Positions 6,003-11,246 of a stretch of 11,246 nucleotides of DNA are shown here, in pieces. A program made the translations under genes and the position numbers. Origin of the DNA: CAYGZM01 sp964354365. Its GTDB lineage: Bacteria > Planctomycetota > Phycisphaerae > Sedimentisphaerales > Anaerobacaceae. The number at the start of each line of letters is the position of its first letter. Positions within the stretch are counted from its first letter, which is position 1. The notes under the pieces were generated by a model. It had not been told where the DNA came from and did not search any database. It saw only the letters and a program-made list of their open reading frames with translations. Location: contig CAYGZM010000122.1 of assembly GCA_964354365.1 (NCBI GenBank), positions 1 to 11,246 on the forward strand. Reading direction: 5' to 3'.

Positions 6003-8948
6003 CTATTCGGCGCGGAATACGTTGCTTATGCCGCTGCGATTGCCGGCATCGTCAAAGTTCCTGACGGCGAAATAGAGCGGTCGGCCCGGCGCGCCCGGGA
6101 CATTCGTGACGACGAAATCTTCTCTACCGCCCGCCTGCTTCGGCCCCGGCTCACCGGTGCAGTTGGTCGCCCGCCACCAGTTGCGCCTAAGCCCGCTGTC
6201 GCGGTAGTAGTCCCACTGCTCATAATCCAGGATCGGCATATCAGCGACTTTGAGCTGGTACTTGACCACCTGCCCGCCGACGTCCGCCGGCGCAGAAAAG
6301 CGAACCTGGGCCTTGCCGTCACCGAGCAGACGCACCGTCAAATCCTCAATCGCCGCCGGCGGCTTCGTGTCACTTCGCGGATGTGAGCCTTCGTAGAACA
6401 GCCTTACGGTCGAGAGCACCGAATCGTCCTTGGGCGGTATGTGGTCGGCGAAGTTGTGTTTGTCTGTCAGCTTCGTAGTCTGGTATAGTCGGCGGTTGCC
6501 GAACGACCACAGCTCCTTCGCCTTATCGAGCAGATGCGGTTCGCCCGTCCAGCTATAGGCCCGGGCGCAGCAGTCCGGGAAGAAACGTGTGTACCAGCCG
6601 GAATGTTTCGGCCCTTCGCCAAGCTCATTGCGCTGCAGGCCGTCGTATTTCCACTCATCCCAGATTTCGCCTCTTACCGGGATATCCAGGGCCGTGTAAT
6701 ACCAGGTCTGCTTAGCGACGGGGCTTTGCATATACCTGGCGGTGAACTCGCCGGAGGCGATAACGTAGTCCATCATATCTTCGTCGTCGCTGTTCTCGGC
6801 CAGCAGGTTGCACGCGTGCTGAATGTAGGCGATCATCCACGTGCCCCCGATGTCTCTCCATTTCCATTTGTTACCCGCCTTGTTGCTGAGCGTGCCGGAC
6901 TTATCGACAGTGATGCCCTGCTCGGCCATAAACTTCTTTATCCCGTCGGTCAAGTACGTTTCAGGGAGGTTGTCGCCCGTTACCGCATAGACGCCGCGCT
7001 CGTCGAGGTATTCATCCGGCAGCTTCACAAACGTATCGCGGCACAGAGCGACGAGCTTCATAAGAACAGGATTATCCGGCTGGACCATCCACGTCCGCAC
7101 CGCAACGTAAAACCCCCGCCCGAAACCGCGAGTGCAGCCGATGGGCGTCTTTCCGGGTGTGAAATCCCGGTAGTGCGTGAACTCATCCAGCTTCGTTTCG
7201 CAGTTATCGACGGCCGCCAGCAGCGCCTCACGCTCGCCGGTCAGGCAGAACCAGTCCACCAGGCCCGCCCCGTAGAAGTGACAGTAGCAGCTCTTCGCCA
7301 TTGCAAGCCGCCACAGCGTCCTATCGACCTCGCCGCCCTTGTTCCAGTTCTCAAACTTGATATTGGCCTTCTCACGCACCGGGCGATTGCCGGGCGGCCC
7401 GCCCTGCGGAAACCATATCCCCCCATCCTTCCACGCCCACCGTTCGGTCCGCCAGGTCTGCAGGTCGGTGTGATAGCGGACCCAGGCCTCGGCCTCGTCG
7501 AAGAAGCCCAGCTTGCCGGTTCGTATGAATTGCAGCAGCAGGCCTTCGGCTGAATCCGCCTCGCTCTCGTAATGGTTGTCTTCCCAGCCGACAAACCGCC
7601 GCGGGTCGCGCCTGCAATCAGGTTCCTGACCGGCAGACCATTGCCACTTGGCGTGACACGCAGCTTCATCGGCGAGTGTGCCGAAGTGGCCGACGCCTAA
7701 TACTTCGCACCGGCTGTACCACTCGCCCGGCGCAAACGCCCAGATGCGGGCCGCTGCGCCGGCGGCTTTTGTCTGCAATCCTGAAGTATCCGCCGGCGTA
7801 TCGAAGTCAATTCTGTATTCGCTCGAGTGAGCCGAGCAATCATACAGCCAGCGGTGCTCATCCTGGCAGGCATAAGGTCTGCCCACGATATTGTCCTGCT
7901 GTCGTTGGCCTTCAAATAGCTTCGGCGCCGCATCCAGTACGATTGTCCGCTCGTCGCAGACGCCGAGCAGTCTCGGCGGGTCGGTGCGAAAGAGCCGGTC
8001 CGCCGCCCAAACCGGGCCCGCTGAAATCCAGCCCTCCGCGCCTGTGCCCTGCCAAATCACCTCCTCCGCGCAAGTCAGCTTGCAGCTGGGCAATTGCCTG
8101 TTGCGCTCTTCTTCGAGTCCCTGGTGCAGCAAAATGTCGCCTGGCCCGTTGACCTCTACGACCTTGTCGGCCCCCGCGAGCACTCTGTCCGGAGCGGCCG
8201 CCATCTTCAATTCGATGCGGGACGATTTGACCTTTGTTATGTAGAATTGGTCCGGATTGCTATTGATCAGGCTGTGGCGGACTAAGATGTCGCTCCGCCC
8301 CGCCCAGGCGGTGATGTATGTGCAGTAGCCGAGCTTGGCGGTCTCGTCGCCCTGGAATCTGCCTCGGACCTCTATCGTCACCCGCATTGGCCCTGCGTAA
8401 TGGATGTTGACAAGATTTGGGACATCAGCGCTGTACCGCTTGTCCGCCATTCCGTCGATGTAGCTGACTTGCCCCGCGCTCACAATCGCTTTGCCGCCCG
8501 CGGTGACGTTCTCCACGAGGCCGAAGGGCTTGTTCTTCGCAATTTGAAAGGCGATTCGCCCGGTATCGACCTTCACTGATTCTTCGCTCCGGACAACCTT
8601 CAAAGGATGGTTCGGTTTTATAGTTGCGCCTGTCTTCAACATCAGCGTCTTTGTCTCATTGGTCTCTATGTCAAGCTGGAAATCGAGCAGCACCCACCGC
8701 ACAAATCCTTTCGGCCCAACCACTAATTCCGAGACCTGCAGTGGAATCTGCCTATCGCCCTCGTACAGGGCAAAATTGACTTCACCGGGCCTGAACATAC
8801 CCGCCGGAAGGCTGATCCCCCCGCTCACCGGCTCACTCACCCGCGCAATGCCGGCAGGCTCCTGCACGATTACCGGAATTTCCAGTCCGTATGACCTTGC
8901 GCCTAAGCCCAGCACGAGTAGAAGTAAGCAACGATGAAAATCCTTCAT
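6003..8948 (-). CDS. Secreted exo-rhamnogalacturonan-lyase-like protein (PcRGLX/YetA, PL26-like) with C-terminal FN3-like domain
   Basis: This exported protein is 981 aa from the ATG at 8948. An n-region with K2, H5 and R6 and a leucine-rich core (8-16) make a signal peptide ending near residue 21. Residues about 22-260 are beta-rich and resemble the RIFT-barrel domain of the PcRGLX/YetA group (for example I-S-L-P-A-G-M-F near 45-52, then F-V-R-W-V-L-L-D-F near 82-90). Residues about 450-830 are rich in Trp, Tyr and helices, fitting an alpha/alpha-toroid catalytic region. Residues about 861-981 look like a fibronectin type III module, with YFAVRNFDDAGNRSG near the end. A role in pectin or other acidic polysaccharide breakdown is inferred from family resemblance; the catalytic residues are not assigned. 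A longer reading from TTG at 9020 is rejected because GGGAG at 8955-8959 precedes the ATG at 8948 and the signal peptide starts there. It follows the membrane protein gene by 68 nt. Confidence 0.72.
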   Translation of the reverse strand: MKDFHRCLLLLVLGLGARSYGLEIPVIVQEPAGIARVSEPVSGGISLPAGMFRPGEVNFALYEGDRQIPLQVSELVVGPKGFVRWVLLDFQLDIETNETKTLMLKTGATIKPNHPLKVVRSEESVKVDTGRIAFQIAKNKPFGLVENVTAGGKAIVSAGQVSYIDGMADKRYSADVPNLVNIHYAGPMRVTIEVRGRFQGDETAKLGYCTYITAWAGRSDILVRHSLINSNPDQFYITKVKSSRIELKMAAAPDRVLAGADKVVEVNGPGDILLHQGLEEERNRQLPSCKLTCAEEVIWQGTGAEGWISAGPVWAADRLFRTDPPRLLGVCDERTIVLDAAPKLFEGQRQQDNIVGRPYACQDEHRWLYDCSAHSSEYRIDFDTPADTSGLQTKAAGAAARIWAFAPGEWYSRCEVLGVGHFGTLADEAACHAKWQWSAGQEPDCRRDPRRFVGWEDNHYESEADSAEGLLLQFIRTGKLGFFDEAEAWVRYHTDLQTWRTERWAWKDGGIWFPQGGPPGNRPVREKANIKFENWNKGGEVDRTLWRLAMAKSCYCHFYGAGLVDWFCLTGEREALLAAVDNCETKLDEFTHYRDFTPGKTPIGCTRGFGRGFYVAVRTWMVQPDNPVLMKLVALCRDTFVKLPDEYLDERGVYAVTGDNLPETYLTDGIKKFMAEQGITVDKSGTLSNKAGNKWKWRDIGGTWMIAYIQHACNLLAENSDDEDMMDYVIASGEFTARYMQSPVAKQTWYYTALDIPVRGEIWDEWKYDGLQRNELGEGPKHSGWYTRFFPDCCARAYSWTGEPHLLDKAKELWSFGNRRLYQTTKLTDKHNFADHIPPKDDSVLSTVRLFYEGSHPRSDTKPPAAIEDLTVRLLGDGKAQVRFSAPADVGGQVVKYQLKVADMPILDYEQWDYYRDSGLRRNWWRATNCTGEPGPKQAGGREDFVVTNVPGAPGRPLYFAVRNFDDAGNRSGISNVFRAE

Positions 8949-8954
8949 GACATG

Positions 8955-8959
8955 CTCCC
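8955..8959 (-). promoter_or_regulatory. Ribosome binding site deciding the start of the lyase-like gene
   Basis: GGGAG on the minus strand lies 6 nt before the ATG at 8948. That ATG begins a clean signal peptide, whereas the reading from 9020 adds 24 polar residues in front of it. Confidence 0.65.
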
Positions 8960-9016
8960 GGACTAATCCTTTATCACTTGTGAATTGATTGTTCATCAAT
9001 GCAAAATCCGGGTCCG

Positions 9017-10969
9017 TCAAGGGCTGCCGGAGTTGCTGTCACTTGCATCCTGCTTGCTTTCATACCATTTGATCGCCTCGGCGGTGATTGCAGGCCAATC
9101 GTACTTTTGAAGCTCAGAGGTCTGCTGATCAATGTCGGCCCCAAGGTCGCCGATATTCAAGCCGTGCCAGAGATTGATATATTTGACGATTTTATCAACT
9201 ACCGCCTGGCCGGAGTAGTCGTAATCCTCAACGCAGCGGAGGAAATTGACAACCGCCTCGGTGGCATGTTCGCGATCGAGCTTCTCGGCGATCCTCTCGA
9301 GCACTCTGTAAAAGGTCGAGGCGTCGAGAAGCCGCAGCTCGGGCCGCAGCAATTCGGGCAGCAAGCTGTATGCTCGTGGAGCAATTTGCCGGGGGTTTGA
9401 AAATCCTGCCGTGCCCCTGAGAAGAACCAGCCGTAATTTAAGCTTATCCGGCAGTGAGTCCTGCTTTCCATCGAACTGGCCCCACTGTGCGAGCCTGTCC
9501 ACGGCATCCCACCACAGCCACGGGCGGTCGTCCTCGGCCAGCCGCCAATACCCATTTATTCGGGCCTGTGATTCAGGTGACATCAGGCATCCTCTGAGAG
9601 ATAAAAGAGAATCACGGTCGCTCCGGGCCAGAAGAATCCGCGTTATGTGCTCGATCGCCTGCTCGGAGAGCTGCTCTCGGTATGTCAGCAGGGCTTGGGC
9701 GACCGTACTGCGGACGTCGCGCGTGAGGTAGCTGTCGTAAGCAGCCGGGTATTCCAGCAGCTTGAACGCAGGTTCGACAAATTCCGTCCATTTGCAGTAC
9801 AGACCCACGCGCACCCCACAAGCGCGGATCTCCGGATCCATCGCCCTGGTCCACGCAAGGACCGTCTGCTTTAGCCTTTGCGCGTGCTGCGGGTCCAGGC
9901 TGGCCGGGTCAAGCCGCTTTTTGTCCTCTCCGCCGTGCAGGATCGCTTCGCTGGCCCACAGAATATGTGTTCCGCGAACAATGTCGATAACTTTGATGGC
10001 TTCGTCGCCGCTCTTGAACCGGCAGTCAGCCAGCTCCTTAGGTGTGAGGCTGACGTTGAGTCTCCCAGCCATTTCGTCGAGGTAGTCGGCGTGGGTGCGG
10101 GGTCTTTGGTGATACAGGCGGAGCCTTACGTTTGTGACAGTCGTCTCGAAGGGCTTCTCGCCGAAAGTTATCATAGCTATGTGTTCGGGACCCGGTTCGG
10201 CGATGGAGTATTCGATATGACTGCCGCCCGGGCTTGAAGAGCTCCCGCCGCCGCTTTTTGCAAAGGAGCGGTTGCCGGCGGCATCGTGGAGCAGGACAGG
10301 TATATCCAGGTCGAGGCGCTGTTTCGTGTTCAATTCGAATCGAGAGCGCCCGCCGTTTTGATTCGGGTCGAACACAAGCTCGTACAGGCCGGTCTCGTCT
10401 GTTAATTTCTGCCCGAGCTTGAAGGGGCCCTTAAAGACACAGACGGCTTTGCCGGGCAGCCCCTGATAGTACTGGAGAACAACGTCAACTGCGCCAACCG
10501 AAAAATCCCTGGTCATCAAGCCTCCCAGGATCGACCTTCTGAAGGTGATTGGGAAAGCAGTCTTGAGCCAGAGCAGTCTCCTGCCTTTATGCTCAAAGAG
10601 CAAGCTACCCGCAAAGCCGCCCAACGGTATGTCTTCTCCGCTTACCAGGACCCGCGGGAACCGGCTAAACAGCGGGGGCTCGTTCGTATCGGGCAGCTCG
10701 AAGATGAAGTCGAAGCGCTGAGATTTGTCGCCCCAGCTTGGCTGATCCCACCGGGCGACGCCGAGGGTATCTTGAATCTTTTTGCCGTTCGGGCCGTATA
10801 TGGTATCGCCCGCATCCGGCCGAATCCCCCACAGACGAATATCCAAAGGGCCACGCGAGACGACGGTGATTCCAGGCCCCTGAGCAGACTGGTGTTTAAG
10901 CAGCCAGCCTATCGCTCCTATCACAATGGCGACCGAAAGAACTACGATTATGGGTGTTCGCTTCTTCAA
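9017..10969 (-). CDS. Membrane-anchored protein of unknown function with beta-rich and helical (HEAT-like) regions
   Basis: I do not recognise this 650-aa protein. A basic KKR tip (2-4) and one hydrophobic helix (about 7-24) form a signal anchor, placing the rest outside the cytoplasmic membrane. Residues about 35-290 are rich in beta-type sequence, with L-W-x-I-R (46-50) and G-L-Y-E-L-V-F-D (194-201) resembling Ig-like or adhesin folds. A Gly/Ser linker (K238 to S250) interrupts this region. Residues about 295-640 are mostly amphipathic helices, possibly HEAT/TPR-like (for example 365-450 and 530-600), ending in a polar S/D/N tail. The start is TTG at 10969: an in-frame TAG lies four codons upstream and no in-frame ATG occurs before the anchor. 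The ribosome site is weak. It ends 68 nt before the secreted lyase-like gene, so one transcript is likely. A structural or substrate-handling role at the envelope is only a guess. Confidence 0.8.
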   Translation of the reverse strand: MKKRTPIIVVLSVAIVIGAIGWLLKHQSAQGPGITVVSRGPLDIRLWGIRPDAGDTIYGPNGKKIQDTLGVARWDQPSWGDKSQRFDFIFELPDTNEPPLFSRFPRVLVSGEDIPLGGFAGSLLFEHKGRRLLWLKTAFPITFRRSILGGLMTRDFSVGAVDVVLQYYQGLPGKAVCVFKGPFKLGQKLTDETGLYELVFDPNQNGGRSRFELNTKQRLDLDIPVLLHDAAGNRSFAKSGGGSSSSPGGSHIEYSIAEPGPEHIAMITFGEKPFETTVTNVRLRLYHQRPRTHADYLDEMAGRLNVSLTPKELADCRFKSGDEAIKVIDIVRGTHILWASEAILHGGEDKKRLDPASLDPQHAQRLKQTVLAWTRAMDPEIRACGVRVGLYCKWTEFVEPAFKLLEYPAAYDSYLTRDVRSTVAQALLTYREQLSEQAIEHITRILLARSDRDSLLSLRGCLMSPESQARINGYWRLAEDDRPWLWWDAVDRLAQWGQFDGKQDSLPDKLKLRLVLLRGTAGFSNPRQIAPRAYSLLPELLRPELRLLDASTFYRVLERIAEKLDREHATEAVVNFLRCVEDYDYSGQAVVDKIVKYINLWHGLNIGDLGADIDQQTSELQKYDWPAITAEAIKWYESKQDASDSNSGSP

Positions 10970-11019
10970 TTGCCTGCTCTAATCTTCGGCGCTCCTCTAC
11001 GCGTATTTTGCCAAACTGC

Positions 11020-11085
11020 CATTCCGCACTTGATGCGGAATCCAGTCCTTTCAACATTCTGGGTTCCTGCTTCCGCAGGAATGAC
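11020..11085. repeat. Short two-hairpin dispersed repeat (ATTCCGCA ... GGAATGAC type)
   Basis: Two hairpins lie in a row. ATTCCGCA (11021-11028) pairs with TGCGGAAT (11034-11041) around a 5-nt loop, and TTCCTGC (11064-11070) pairs with GCAGGAA (11075-11081) around TTCC. The ends (CATTCC and GGAATGAC) are inverted repeats, and the right end resembles that of the 4505-4596 element. It lies 50 nt upstream of the TTG start at 10969. The gap 10970-11246 otherwise shows only a candidate promoter and a hairpin near 11199-11219; I see no gene in it. Confidence 0.75.
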
Positions 11086-11159
11086 ATGTCATCTCCTGCG
11101 CGACAGAACGTCACCGTGTTCACTGTTGGAGATGCGCACAGTCCTCATGTCATGCAGAG

Positions 11160-11188
11160 ACACTAACATTTGCCGCCTGAAATGTCAA
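11160..11188 (-). promoter_or_regulatory. Candidate promoter for the 9017-10969 gene
   Basis: On the minus strand a perfect TTGACA (11183-11188) is followed after 17 nt by TAGTGT (11160-11165), which matches only three of six -10 bases. Transcription would start near 11154 and give a leader of about 185 nt that includes the 11020-11085 repeat. This is a weak call from consensus alone. Confidence 0.3.
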
Positions 11189-11198
11189 TCACTTGCGC

Positions 11199-11219
11199 AC
11201 CGCGCGGATTCAGCGCGGT
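11199..11219. other. GC-rich hairpin without a clear T run
   Basis: ACCGCGC (11199-11205) pairs perfectly with GCGCGGT (11213-11219) around a 7-nt loop. The plus side continues CGGTTTCC, not a convincing T run, so it may be a degenerate terminator of an upstream gene outside the window or a simple hairpin. Confidence 0.4.
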
Positions 11220-11246
11220 CGGTTTCCGCTATTGGGGTCCACGGCG

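Noticed and set aside
6534..7553. 339-aa open frame on the plus strand
   Set aside because: It is fully antisense to the lyase-like gene, has no recognisable motif, and is typical of the mirror frame in GC-rich coding DNA.
8949..9020. N-terminal extension of the lyase-like protein from TTG at 9020
   Set aside because: It would place 24 polar residues before the signal peptide and overlap the previous gene. GGGAG before the ATG at 8948 is a better start signal.
10896..11123. 75-aa minus-strand open frame in front of the membrane-anchored gene
   Set aside because: Its N-terminal half is translation of the 11020-11085 repeat and its C-terminal half overlaps the real gene out of frame.

Overview
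The window reads as chromosomal DNA of a GC-rich environmental bacterium. The best guess is a planctomycete of the Phycisphaerae type. That rests on gene style (a TMTC-like membrane protein with TPRs, an exo-rhamnogalacturonan-lyase-like secreted protein, TTG/GTG starts) and on short hairpin repeats beginning GTCATT, which are common in such genomes. No rRNA, tRNA or marker gene fixes the taxon. I see no phage, IS, CRISPR or conjugation gene.

Layout. Positions 1-256 hold no gene: a probable minus-strand terminator (73-133) and two facing copies of a small palindromic repeat (198-237 and 256-293). The second copy runs into the 3' end of an MFS transporter gene. From 257 to 4456 three genes lie head to tail on the minus strand, read as purC (SAICAR synthase), then a TMTC-like multi-pass membrane protein with six C-terminal TPRs, then a fosmidomycin-resistance-like MFS transporter. 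Their gaps are 21 and 57 nt, so co-transcription is likely. A 273-nt gap with a plausible promoter and a 92-nt terminal-inverted-repeat element separates purC from an HD-domain hydrolase gene (4730-5536, minus). A small cupin gene (5667-5939, plus) is divergent from the HD gene. It is the only plus-strand gene.

From 6003 to 10969 two large minus-strand genes form a second probable operon. The first is a membrane-anchored protein of unknown function with a beta-rich domain and an alpha-helical domain. The second is a secreted 981-aa protein resembling the PcRGLX/YetA (PL26) exo-rhamnogalacturonan lyase group, with a C-terminal FN3-like module. Positions 10970-11246 hold no gene but carry another two-hairpin repeat and a possible promoter.

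How the parts fit. PurC is housekeeping. The TMTC-like protein and transporter beside it have no evident link to purines. The 6003-10969 pair points to extracellular polysaccharide breakdown at the cell envelope. I do not see a clearly new multi-gene defence or mobile system. The most unusual signals are the repeat elements: one supplies the stop codon and last residues of the transporter, and two others lie 48 and 50 nt upstream of start codons.
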